Source: Paenibacillus polygoni (GTDB taxonomy: Bacteria > Bacillota > Bacilli > Paenibacillales > Paenibacillaceae). Taken from it: a DNA stretch of 64,000 nt. Location: NCBI RefSeq assembly GCF_030263935.1, contig NZ_CP127162.1:2861501-2925500 (forward strand), in the 5' to 3' direction. Shown piece after piece: positions 1 to 7,497 of the stretch. A program made the translations under genes and the position numbers. Numbering within the stretch: the stretch's first letter is position 1; every line of letters starts with the position of its first letter. The notes below the pieces were generated by a model. That model had not been told where the DNA came from. It did no database searches and saw nothing but the letters and a program-made list of their open reading frames with translations.

Positions 1-1084
1 ACGGTTTTGGACGATTCGTAATTTCTTCAATAATCTCGTTCAAATCATCATATACGATTACAGGAAGAATCGGACCAAAGATTTCTTCTTGCATAACCGG
101 ATCATTCCAAGAAATTTGATCGAGGATTGTCGGCTCTATGAATTGTCTAGAAGCATCTGTTCTACCGCCAAAATACGGATTCCCATTGTCTAAGAAAGCA
201 CGTAGTCGATTAAATTGTTTTTCATTTATAATTTTAGGGAAATCAGGATTTTTGGAAATATCTTCCCCATATAACCCATGAATTGCTTCTTTAAGTTTGC
301 TAAGGAACTGATCTTTTACATCACGATGTATCAGCAGATAGTCTGGAGCAACGCAAGTTTGTCCTGCATTGAGAAACTTCCCTCTAGCGATCCGCTTCGC
401 AGCAGTATCAAGATCAGCATCATTATGCACGATACAAGGACTCTTACCGCCGAGTTCCAAAGTAACCGGAGTTAGATGTTTAGAAGCAGCTTCCATTACT
501 ACTTTTCCGACATTTGTGCTTCCTGTAAAGAAGATATAATCAAATTTTTCTTTTAGAAGAGCAGTGCTCGTTTCGACTTCACCCTCTACAACCGCAATAT
601 ACTCTTCAGGGAAGTTATCACTTATCATTTTAGTAATGATACTTGATGTCGCTGGAGTAAATTCTGATGGTTTCAGTACTGCACAGTTACCGCCGGCAAT
701 TGCTCCTACAAGAGGAGAGACAGCCAACTGGAACGGATAGTTCCATGGGGCAATAATCAAAGCATCACCATATGGCTCTGGGTAGATTACGCTCGAAGCA
801 TCTGTAATATAAGCAGGCGTTTCTACATTTTTAGGTTCCATCCATGCTTTCAAGTTCTCTAAGGAATAGTTAATTTCCTCAAGAACCAGTTTAATTTCCG
901 AAGAATATCCTTCAGCCTCCGACTTATTCAAGTCTTTTCTGAGAGCTGCTAGAATTTCTTTTTCATTTGTAAGAATTGCTTCTTTCAATGTATTTAATGA
1001 ATCCATTCGATATTGAATAGGTTTTGTTACCCCTGTTTTGAAGAATGTCCGCTGTCTTTTTGCCAAATTCTCGTAATTTTCCAT
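1..1084 (-). CDS. aldehyde dehydrogenase, NAD(P)-dependent (3' end cut by window edge)
   Basis: About 361 residues are visible, running off the left edge, so the C-terminus is missing. The protein belongs to the class 3-like aldehyde dehydrogenases, which oxidise aldehydes to acids with NAD(P). Visible signatures are IIAPWNYPFQ (cofactor-binding region), FFTGSTNVGK, the general-base motif LELGGKSP and the nucleophile motif NAGQTCVAPDY with its Cys. The ATG at 1084 follows a GGAG-type ribosome binding site. It lies 52 bases downstream of the oxidoreductase in the same direction and may be cotranscribed with it. The closest family I recognise is Bacillus YwdH; the aldehyde used cannot be told from sequence. 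Confidence 0.93.
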   Translation of the reverse strand, partial: MENYENLAKRQRTFFKTGVTKPIQYRMDSLNTLKEAILTNEKEILAALRKDLNKSEAEGYSSEIKLVLEEINYSLENLKAWMEPKNVETPAYITDASSVIYPEPYGDALIIAPWNYPFQLAVSPLVGAIAGGNCAVLKPSEFTPATSSIITKMISDNFPEEYIAVVEGEVETSTALLKEKFDYIFFTGSTNVGKVVMEAASKHLTPVTLELGGKSPCIVHNDADLDTAAKRIARGKFLNAGQTCVAPDYLLIHRDVKDQFLSKLKEAIHGLYGEDISKNPDFPKIINEKQFNRLRAFLDNGNPYFGGRTDASRQFIEPTILDQISWNDPVMQEEIFGPILPVIVYDDLNEIIEEITNRPKP

Positions 1085-1099
1085 GATTCACATTCTCCT

Positions 1100-1123
1100 C
1101 TGTATGTTAGTCTGTATGTTAGT
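1100..1123. repeat. perfect 12-bp tandem duplication in spacer
   Basis: The unit CTGTATGTTAGT occurs twice back to back, just upstream of the aldehyde dehydrogenase ribosome binding site. It looks like a recent slippage duplication of spacer DNA. No function is evident. Confidence 0.6.
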
Positions 1124-1136
1124 ATGATTTGAATTT

Positions 1137-2153
1137 TTACTCGCTAACTTTAACGAGCATCTTACCTAGGTTCGCACCTTTAAATAATTGAAGGAAGGCC
1201 TCAACAACGTTATCAAAACCATCAACAACGGTTTCTTCATATTTTAATTTCCCTTCAGACAGCCATTTTCCAAGCTCTTGAAGTCCTTCTGACTGACGAT
1301 CTGCATAATCACTAAGTACAAATCCTTTGAGTAAAGAACGAGTCTTTATCATTTGACTTTGGATACGAGGTCCTACATCTCCATCCGTACTGTTGTAAGA
1401 AGATATCGCGCCGCACAGCGGGATACGTGCATGATCATTCAGCAAGCTCATCACTGCATCTGAGATCGGACCACCTACGTTATCAAAATAAACATCAACA
1501 CCACTCGGACATGCTTTTTCCAAATCCTGTTTGATATTTTCTGTTGTTTTATAATTAATAGCTGCATCAAAGTTCAGCTCTTGCATTAAGTAGTTGCATT
1601 TTTCATCCGTACCGGCAATACCAACCACACGTGCACCTTTGATTTTAGCGATCTGACCCACGAACATACCAACGGAACCCGCTGCACCTGAGACAACCAC
1701 AGTTTCTCCTTCTTTAGGTTGACCAATATCAAGTAATCCAAAGTAGGCAGTAAGTCCTGTTAGACCAAGAACACTCAAATAAGCAGATACAGGGGCGATC
1801 GACTCATCAATCTTAGTAACTTTGTTATCATCTACTGTATTGAAGAGCTGCCAGCCCAGCATACCGATTACTTTGTCCCCTTCTTTGTACTTATCTGATT
1901 TCGATTCTACGATCTCTCCTACAGCTCCACCTTTAATTACATCATTTAATTGATAAGGAGGAACATACGATTTCGAATCATTCATTCTGCCGCGCATATA
2001 AGGATCTACCGAAAGATATAAAGTTTTTACAACAACTTGTCCCTCTTGAGGCTGCTGTACTTCTACCTCTTTAAATTCAAAATCACTCGGAGCAGGCAAT
2101 CCTTCCGGACGCTTTATCAGTAGTACTTGTTTATTCTTTGCTGTCTGATTCAT
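1137..2153 (-). CDS. NADP-dependent MDR-family oxidoreductase (YfmJ/CurA/LTB4 dehydrogenase type)
   Basis: A 338-residue, full-length member of the zinc-independent medium-chain dehydrogenase/reductases that reduce the double bond of alpha,beta-unsaturated ketones or aldehydes with NADPH. The N-terminal GroES-like half carries YLSVDPYMRGRM, typical of the CurA/YfmJ/leukotriene B4 12-hydroxydehydrogenase branch. The Rossmann half has VVSGAAGSVGMFVGQIAK (about 152-169) and DVYFDNVGGP. The structural and catalytic zinc ligands of alcohol dehydrogenases are absent, as expected for the branch. Start at 2153 is preceded by GGAG. The aldehyde dehydrogenase follows in the same direction, so the pair could detoxify reactive carbonyls; that link is inference. 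Confidence 0.92.
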   Translation of the reverse strand: MNQTAKNKQVLLIKRPEGLPAPSDFEFKEVEVQQPQEGQVVVKTLYLSVDPYMRGRMNDSKSYVPPYQLNDVIKGGAVGEIVESKSDKYKEGDKVIGMLGWQLFNTVDDNKVTKIDESIAPVSAYLSVLGLTGLTAYFGLLDIGQPKEGETVVVSGAAGSVGMFVGQIAKIKGARVVGIAGTDEKCNYLMQELNFDAAINYKTTENIKQDLEKACPSGVDVYFDNVGGPISDAVMSLLNDHARIPLCGAISSYNSTDGDVGPRIQSQMIKTRSLLKGFVLSDYADRQSEGLQELGKWLSEGKLKYEETVVDGFDNVVEAFLQLFKGANLGKMLVKVSE

Positions 2154-2286
2154 ATGATCACTTCTCCATTACTACGGAATTTTTTAAGTTTCACATCTAC
2201 TTATTACCCGCCCGATCAGAAATCTAACGGAACATGATGATTGGCAGTTCTTAATTCGATAGTTTTAAAACTTTCAAATTATTATC

Positions 2287-2337
2287 AAAAAATGATGGGT
2301 TTCTGGACATTCGAGTTACAAACTGTCCAAGAAACCC
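2287..2337 (-). terminator. rho-independent terminator overlapping the end of the ArsR gene
   Basis: Arms GGGTTTCTGGACA (2297 on) and TGTCCAAGAAACCC (to 2337) pair with one bulge. The A-run at 2287-2292 becomes the U-tract on the minus transcript. The upstream arm lies inside the last codons of the ArsR gene. Confidence 0.75.
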
Positions 2338-2612
2338 GGTAAAAATTCGGTAAATGTATCTTCTCGCAGACTGCTGCACTTATTCTGACCCATGCGTGTC
2401 ACGCTGACTAAATCAGCTTCGTACAAAATCTTAAGGTGATAGGATACGTTTGACTTATCCATTCCCATTGATTCACCAATCGTGCCGCAAGTGTTGTTGT
2501 CCCGGTGGTGATAAAGATATCGAATCATTTCTATACGTTTTATCTCTGACAATGCTTTAAAAATTTTAACCCGTTTTACATCATTTATTGAAGAGTATTG
2601 TTTGATCATCAT
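2316..2612 (-). CDS. ArsR-family winged-helix transcriptional regulator
   Basis: A 98-residue protein that is almost entirely an ArsR-type winged helix: KIFKALSEIKRIEMIRYL, then the recognition-helix region GESMGMDKSNVSYHLKIL, then a beta-wing with NKCSSLRED. No classical metal-binding ELCVCD motif is present; a lone Cys lies at the 'NTCGT' turn and another near the C-terminus, so an effector cannot be assigned. It is 92 bases downstream of larC2, in the same direction, with no terminator between, so it may be the last gene of the nickel-pincer operon or have its own promoter. Its ribosome binding site is weak. Confidence 0.85.
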   Translation of the reverse strand: MMIKQYSSINDVKRVKIFKALSEIKRIEMIRYLYHHRDNNTCGTIGESMGMDKSNVSYHLKILYEADLVSVTRMGQNKCSSLREDTFTEFLPGFLDSL

Positions 2613-2704
2613 AGAACTATTGTATTGTTCTCTTTTCTTAAAGTCAAATCTATTGAATACTACAGCTTTAAATAACGCGTTACCGCAACTTATTATTTGA
2701 ATAT

Positions 2705-3175
2705 TTACGTATGAGCGCTTTTCCGAATCTGATCATATACCTTTTTTAAAGGGATTCCGTGGGAAAGTGCCAACTGTTTGCATTCTTCATATTCAGGAGC
2801 CCACTCAACCACTTGTCCTGCATAGATTCCCTTCTTTACCGTCACACTCCCCCACTCCGTTTCCACTTGTTCAAATATTCGTTCTAAGCGGTGTACGGTT
2901 AATGGATAATAACGAATCCCGAGTGTGGTGGTTTCTGTAAAAAGGATTTCTTTCATTTTCTCTATTTTAGAAGTAGAACACAGCAATTGAAGTAAGGTTC
3001 CTGGTCTGTTCTTCTTCATATAAATCGGTGTATAAAATACATCATTGGCACCATTTTCGAATAATAAGTCCATAACATATCCCAGCCATTCTCCGGGGAT
3101 ATCGTCTAGATTCACTTCCATTTTGACCATTTCCATATCCACATGTTCATGACTCGGAGGATGGTGAGATTGCAT
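2705..3175 (-). CDS. larC2: LarC2: C-terminal part of the nickel-insertion cyclometallase (separate frame)
   Basis: Encodes the C-terminal domain of LarC, which inserts nickel into the pincer ligand using CTP in NPN cofactor synthesis. The hallmark VKMEVNLDDIPGEWLGYVMD matches the start of the LarC C-terminal domain. The frame is open from 3268 and overlaps the end of larC1 by 71 bases in the +1 frame. The ATG at 3175 has a strong GAGGAG site seven bases upstream and gives 156 residues; that start is used here. Two modes are possible: independent translation of LarC2, or a +1 ribosomal frameshift between 3198 and 3268 giving a LarC1C2 fusion. Programmed frameshifting is known for Lactobacillus plantarum larC. 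Confidence 0.88.
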   Translation of the reverse strand: MQSHHPPSHEHVDMEMVKMEVNLDDIPGEWLGYVMDLLFENGANDVFYTPIYMKKNRPGTLLQLLCSTSKIEKMKEILFTETTTLGIRYYPLTVHRLERIFEQVETEWGSVTVKKGIYAGQVVEWAPEYEECKQLALSHGIPLKKVYDQIRKSAHT

Positions 3176-3268
3176 AGTCCTGCTCCTCTCTGTTTCTCTA
3201 TTCACCAATGATGACCCGAAGGGCATTCGGATGATCCGGGAATGTTTTTGTTCCTGCTCCATAGCCAA
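3173..3268 (-). other. larC1/larC2 frame junction: candidate programmed +1 frameshift or re-initiation site
   Basis: The two larC frames overlap here and larC2 is in +1 relative to larC1. The larC1 stop is TAG at 3198-3200. A GAGGAG Shine-Dalgarno and ATG at 3175 follow within 25 bases. Both frameshifting and re-initiation are compatible with the sequence; no textbook slippery heptamer could be singled out. Confidence 0.6.
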
Positions 3269-4145
3269 TCGTTTGAATTCTCATAGAGGGAATGGACCCA
3301 AACTCCTCTGCTAAGACCGCAATAAGCGCGGCGCCCGTCGGTGTTGTCAGTTCACCCCTAATATCAGAGCGCTCTATAGGGATACCACGTAACATTTCAA
3401 GTGTTGCGGGTGCGGGCACAGGATATATTCCATGATCAATGCGAATTTTCCCTTTACCGACTGGGATGGGCGACGATATGACAGTATCAATTCCTAACTG
3501 ATGGAACGCAATAGCGCCACCTACAATATCGATTATAGAGTCAACCGCGCCCACTTCATGAAAATGTACCTCATCCAGAGGAACTCCATGTATTTTCCCT
3601 TCTGCTTCCCCGATTTTTTTGAAAATTTGCAAGGCTGTATTTTCCACTTGTTCTGAAAAGCCAGACGCTTTAATTAATTGAACAATGTCCTTATACGAAC
3701 GATGAGCATGATGGTGATGATCATGTCCATGTACTTGTTTATGAGTATGGTTGTGTTCATGGGTATGTACATGTTCCTGATCTTCATGTGTATGGACGTG
3801 CTCTTGGGAATGCTCATGCTCATGTTCACGTTCATGTGAATGAGCGTACTCATGACCCCCGCGACCATGAGAATGAGAATATTCATTCTTATGACCGACT
3901 TTTTCAGGAGTATGAGTATGACTATGTACATGCAAGTGATTATCTTTTTGCAAAATCACATCGAATTTGGTGCAGGTGATGCCATTTTTCAGAACCTTTT
4001 CCCATCTCAACTCATACTCGTCTTCCATTCGAAGTTTGCTTAGTTCTTCTCTTAAATGAACCGGATCAGCCCCCGCATCAAGCAATGCGCCAATGAACAT
4101 ATCTCCGCTAATCCCAGAGAAACAATCGAGATATAGTGTTTTCAA
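3198..4145 (-). CDS. larC1: LarC1: N-terminal part of the nickel-insertion cyclometallase, with His-rich insert
   Basis: The 315-residue product has the LarC N-terminal signature LYLDCFSGISGDMFIGALLDAGA and the core block VPLDEVHFHEVGAVDSIIDIVG. Between them, about residues 70-150, lies a long His/Glu/Gly-rich stretch (many H-x-H pairs, ending HGHDHHHHAH) likely to bind or store nickel. The TTG at 4145 sits four bases after the larB stop and behind an AAGGGA site, so translation is probably coupled. The frame stops at 3198, right after GAGTKTFPDHPNALRVIIGE, where a one-piece LarC would run on into the C-terminal domain. See larC2. Confidence 0.92.
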   Translation of the reverse strand: MKTLYLDCFSGISGDMFIGALLDAGADPVHLREELSKLRMEDEYELRWEKVLKNGITCTKFDVILQKDNHLHVHSHTHTPEKVGHKNEYSHSHGRGGHEYAHSHEREHEHEHSQEHVHTHEDQEHVHTHEHNHTHKQVHGHDHHHHAHRSYKDIVQLIKASGFSEQVENTALQIFKKIGEAEGKIHGVPLDEVHFHEVGAVDSIIDIVGGAIAFHQLGIDTVISSPIPVGKGKIRIDHGIYPVPAPATLEMLRGIPIERSDIRGELTTPTGAALIAVLAEEFGSIPSMRIQTIGYGAGTKTFPDHPNALRVIIGE

Positions 4146-4148
4146 TAG

Positions 4149-4895
4149 TTACAATCCCTTCTGAATCAGCTTATGAATGAGTGCAGCATTATACCCGCCG
4201 CCAAATCCGTTATCAATATTGACAACACTGATGCCTGAAGCACAAGAATTTAGCATCGTAAGCAGTGCTGACAAGCCGTTAAAGTTTGCTCCATAGCCGA
4301 TACTGGTTGGGACCGCAATGACGGGATGAGCAACTAAGCCGCCTACCACACTTGGCAAAGCTCCTTCCATACCAGCCACAACCACCGAAACAACCGCATT
4401 TTGGATTTCTTCCGCATGGTGCAGTAGACGGTGAATGCCTGCGACACCCACATCGTAGATTCGGTGAACACTGCTACCGAGGACTTCGGCCGTAACGGCT
4501 GCTTCTTCCGCTACACGAATATCCGAGGTGCCGGCAGCAATCACAGCAATATATCCGGGCAGGTTACTAGGAGTCTCTTGCTTTTTCCAATAAAGAATCC
4601 TTGCAACATCGTTATATATCAACTCAGGCAGAACATTCTGAACTTCTTTCGCCTTATCCTCGGTTACTCTTGTGACCAGTACCTGATTGTTCTGCGCACG
4701 TAGAGACTGGACAATGGAAATAATATGTTCCGATGTTTTGCCTTCTCCATAGACAATCTCAGGGAAACCTTGGCGTTTTTTTCGATGATGATCCACCTTT
4801 GCGAAGCCCAAGTCTTCAAAAGCAGCGAAGTACTCCTTCGCTTCATCCACACTCAGTTCTCCATTTTTCACTTGATTTAGTATGTTCTCCAGCAT
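4149..4895 (-). CDS. larB: LarB: pyridinium-3,5-biscarboxylic acid mononucleotide synthase
   Basis: LarB carboxylates and hydrolyses nicotinic acid adenine dinucleotide, the first step of NPN cofactor synthesis. The C-terminal two thirds resembles PurE, with GYIAVIAAGTSDIRVAEEAAVTAEVLG and VVVAGMEGALPSVVGGLV. The N-terminal helical part carries the conserved FAKVDHHRKKRQGFPEIVYGEGKT block. I chose the ATG at 4895 (248 aa) because GAGGTG lies six bases upstream; a GTG at 4904 would add three residues but overlaps that site. It follows larE by about 94 bases and precedes larC1 by four. Confidence 0.93.
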   Translation of the reverse strand: MLENILNQVKNGELSVDEAKEYFAAFEDLGFAKVDHHRKKRQGFPEIVYGEGKTSEHIISIVQSLRAQNNQVLVTRVTEDKAKEVQNVLPELIYNDVARILYWKKQETPSNLPGYIAVIAAGTSDIRVAEEAAVTAEVLGSSVHRIYDVGVAGIHRLLHHAEEIQNAVVSVVVAGMEGALPSVVGGLVAHPVIAVPTSIGYGANFNGLSALLTMLNSCASGISVVNIDNGFGGGYNAALIHKLIQKGL

Positions 4896-4989
4896 CTCAT
4901 GCACCTCTTTACTTCGCTTCTTGCATTAGAAAATGTATAAAAAGAATACAGAATGTCTCACTTGTAAGGATTGATCTTTTCTTACTACA

Positions 4990-5838
4990 CTACATTGGAA
5001 GAACTTTATTCATGCTACCGCTGTGATAACCAAGCAAATCCATCGTAACGTACTTATATCCATAGTCTTGAAGTTCCTCTACGATATCAGAGTGATGTTC
5101 TAATACAATTCTCATATCTTGCGGTTCCACTTCAATTCTTGCAATCTCTTGATGGGTTCGAACGCGAACCTGGCGGATTCCGAGTGATTTCAAGTAAGCC
5201 TCTGCTCGTTCTACTTTTTTAAGCTTCTCATTCGTAATATGCTCCCCATAAGCAATCCTGGAGGATAGACACGCAAAGGAAGGCTTATCCCATGTAGGTA
5301 AATTACGTTCTTTCGAAAGTTCTCTAATCTCTTGTTTGTATAGTTCTGCTTCAAGCAAAGGACCGCGAATCCCTCTTTCTTTTGCTGCCTGCATTCCTGG
5401 TCGAAATTCGTTCATATCGTCAGCGATGACACCGTATACAATATTCTGAAATGACATTCGCTCAAGTACAGGGATGAGATGGTCAAACAAGCTGCTTTTA
5501 CAAAAATAACAGCGGTTCTTATTGTTTTCCGCATACCCCGGAATGGCAAGTTCCGAAGTTTCGATTACCTGATGGTTTACACCAATCTGAGCTGCCAGTT
5601 CCTTCGCTTCTTCCAATTCACTTGATGGGTAGGTCTCTGAATCTGCAGTAACCGCTAGAACATGATCCGCTCCTAAGGTATCGACAGCAACTTTTAGAAG
5701 AAAGGTACTGTCAACCCCGCCGGAGAAGGCAACGACGACGGACTTCATTTCCAGAAGGATGGCTTGTAATTGGTTATATTTATTCTCAAGCTGGGCCAAT
5801 CCCTCTGATTTTCCTGTAAGTTCATATAGATTCGTCAT
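4990..5838 (-). CDS. larE: LarE: ATP-dependent sulfur transferase for the pincer cofactor (three-cysteine type)
   Basis: LarE adenylates the two carboxylates of the LarB product and converts them to thiocarboxylates. The 282-residue protein has the PP-loop SGGVDS (39-44) and the conserved FACLSSRIAYGEHIT block with Cys190, which aligns with the sacrificial Cys176 of the L. plantarum enzyme. It also has Cys110 and Cys113 in NRCYFCK. This three-cysteine set is the pattern of LarE proteins that carry a [4Fe-4S] cluster and can act catalytically, so self-sacrifice may not apply here (inference). It is 16 bases from larA, with GGAGGAG before the ATG. Confidence 0.93.
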   Translation of the reverse strand: MTNLYELTGKSEGLAQLENKYNQLQAILLEMKSVVVAFSGGVDSTFLLKVAVDTLGADHVLAVTADSETYPSSELEEAKELAAQIGVNHQVIETSELAIPGYAENNKNRCYFCKSSLFDHLIPVLERMSFQNIVYGVIADDMNEFRPGMQAAKERGIRGPLLEAELYKQEIRELSKERNLPTWDKPSFACLSSRIAYGEHITNEKLKKVERAEAYLKSLGIRQVRVRTHQEIARIEVEPQDMRIVLEHHSDIVEELQDYGYKYVTMDLLGYHSGSMNKVLPM

Positions 5839-5853
5839 TCTTCTCCTCCTGGT

Positions 5854-7122
5854 TCAAAATAAGTTTCCTTCCCTGTCAAAAGGAATATCATATAGGTCCG
5901 ATACCAGTTCCATCTGAGGATGCTGTTTCACCATTTCTATTAAAGCCTCAGATACTTCGATCTCATTAAGTACGAGTGTATTTTTGATACGAACCATTTT
6001 TACTTGATGAAAATCTAGAATATTGCTTGTTTTAATCGCAGCCTGAATTGCTTCACGATCGTTAGATAACGTCGTTGCAATTTTGGTCGGCGCTACTACG
6101 GTAGACGTGAGTCCATTCGCATACATCGTTTCGAGATCCATCTTGTCTACGAGTCTTTGAGTTGTAAAGTCCGCTGTTCCTACCCCATTCGCATTTCCTT
6201 CCGATTGTGAAGTCAAGTCAAGGACCACCATCTTATTCACGTCAGGACCACCATGAGCGTACGGGGTAGGATACCGACCTGTAATGTTAGGGTCCATTCC
6301 ATCACCGCTTATGTTTTTGCCAATCTCATCAATAACCAGTACTTCTAATTGATCAAAGAACAGTTTAGGCAACATTTCCTTTGCTTTCATCTGTAACCCT
6401 GCTTCTTTCTCTTCAATCTCATCGGGCGTAAGGGTCTCGATGACAGCTACTTTATCAAATGCGTTCTCAACGGTTGCTACTCCAAACAAAACGGGTCTTT
6501 TCTCCATTATCATTTTAGCCATAGCAGGTACATTCTCGGCCATATATTTAAATCCGAGCTGGTGACAAGCCTCAGCACCTTTTTGCTTACCAAGACCTAT
6601 ACTAATCATCTTCATGATTCCGCTTTCAACCGGACCTCTAAAAGCAGTATGGGGCTTGATCCGGTTAATAACAACGATTCCGTCAGCATTAGCCGCATAC
6701 TGATCTATATATACGGGTAGTCCATTAGACAGCTCTCCAAGCTGAACGACTTCCATAGAGGAACGTATCTCACAATTCATGGTCTCTTCGGTTACCCCGA
6801 GATGTGCCAGTACTTCGCGCTGTCCTTCTGCTGTAGCGCCGCCATGGCTGCCCATACTTGGTACGATAAAGGGTTTCGCTCCGGCATCTTGCAGAAACTT
6901 AACAGTCACGTAAGTGATTTCCGCAAGTCTGTCGAGTCCTCTGCTGCCGACGGCGATCGCAATTTCCATTCCAGGCTTTATTTTGCTTAGGATTTTCTCA
7001 CGGTCCAGCTTCTTTCTAAGTTCTGTTTCCAAGTCTTTGATCTGATTGTCATCAAAATCAACTTTTACTTTTGCCATTTTTGGAACAGGAATATCTTTTA
7101 AAAGTTCTTGTAAAATCCCCAT
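5854..7122 (-). CDS. larA: LarA-family nickel-pincer enzyme (lactate racemase homologue, substrate uncertain)
   Basis: First gene of the NPN operon; 422 residues of the LarA/DUF2088 fold. LarA enzymes racemise or epimerise 2-hydroxyacids by hydride transfer to the nickel-pincer cofactor tethered to a lysine. Candidate active-site residues are His93 (SMGSHGG), His158 (RIKPHT), Lys171 (ESGIMKM) and His187 (ACHQLG). The Lys-His spacing of 16 matches K184-H200 of L. plantarum LarA, but His158-Lys171 is three residues longer than there. The C-terminal half (TGRYPTPYAHGGPDVNKMV) also looks unlike classical lactate racemase, so another 2-hydroxyacid is possible. AAAGGAG precedes the ATG. No nickel transporter or LarR is adjacent. 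Confidence 0.87.
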   Translation of the reverse strand: MGILQELLKDIPVPKMAKVKVDFDDNQIKDLETELRKKLDREKILSKIKPGMEIAIAVGSRGLDRLAEITYVTVKFLQDAGAKPFIVPSMGSHGGATAEGQREVLAHLGVTEETMNCEIRSSMEVVQLGELSNGLPVYIDQYAANADGIVVINRIKPHTAFRGPVESGIMKMISIGLGKQKGAEACHQLGFKYMAENVPAMAKMIMEKRPVLFGVATVENAFDKVAVIETLTPDEIEEKEAGLQMKAKEMLPKLFFDQLEVLVIDEIGKNISGDGMDPNITGRYPTPYAHGGPDVNKMVVLDLTSQSEGNANGVGTADFTTQRLVDKMDLETMYANGLTSTVVAPTKIATTLSNDREAIQAAIKTSNILDFHQVKMVRIKNTLVLNEIEVSEALIEMVKQHPQMELVSDLYDIPFDREGNLF

Positions 7123-7497
7123 ACTGCACTTCTCTCCTTTATCAGCTGCCTGCGGATGTCTTACTACCTAATAAATAACATTTTATGCGTATTATTTCTA
7201 CCATTATCTATATTCTGATGTTTTTTCCATAAAGATGGATTGTCTGTATAATACCATTATATTTCCTTGATGTCCCCGGTCTGGATCATGCTTTAGCTTC
7301 GGAAAGTAAGAGAAACACGTTGTTGTAATAAAGGAAAACCCAATTTTTCATTCCCTTAACTTAAGCTCGCAAACCATTCTAGCCATTGCTTGAAACTTTA
7401 TAGTTCAAGAAACCAAAAAAACACTCCGATAGCTAGAATCCATCTAACCATTGGAGTACAGTTTTTGTTGGGGTATGTTCCTTAAGAGCCGGATTTT
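7123..7497. other. intergenic region upstream of larA
   Basis: About 375 bases without a gene. Near 7123-7260 it is AT-rich and should hold the larA promoter, but I could not choose a convincing -35/-10 pair. A six-base-pair hairpin (CTTGAA/TTCAAG) lies near 7390-7410, and the MFS terminator is at 7414-7457. No riboswitch-like fold was recognised. Confidence 0.4.
7414..7457 (-). terminator. terminator downstream of the MFS gene
   Basis: An A-run at 7414-7421 (U-tract on the minus transcript) follows an imperfect hairpin with arms ACTCCGAT (7423 on) and ATTGGAGT (to 7457). Confidence 0.55.

Noticed and set aside
3674..4043. Open frames on both strands across the His-rich part of larC1
   Set aside because: They come from the low-complexity CAT/CAC repeats, lack ribosome binding sites and lie wholly inside larC1.
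4431..5026. Two + strand frames of about 90 residues opposite larB
   Set aside because: Antisense shadows of larB and the larE/larB gap, without recognisable domains or start signals.
7123..7497. Search for a riboswitch or T-box before larA
   Set aside because: No conserved core, anti-terminator pair or T-box sequence could be recognised.
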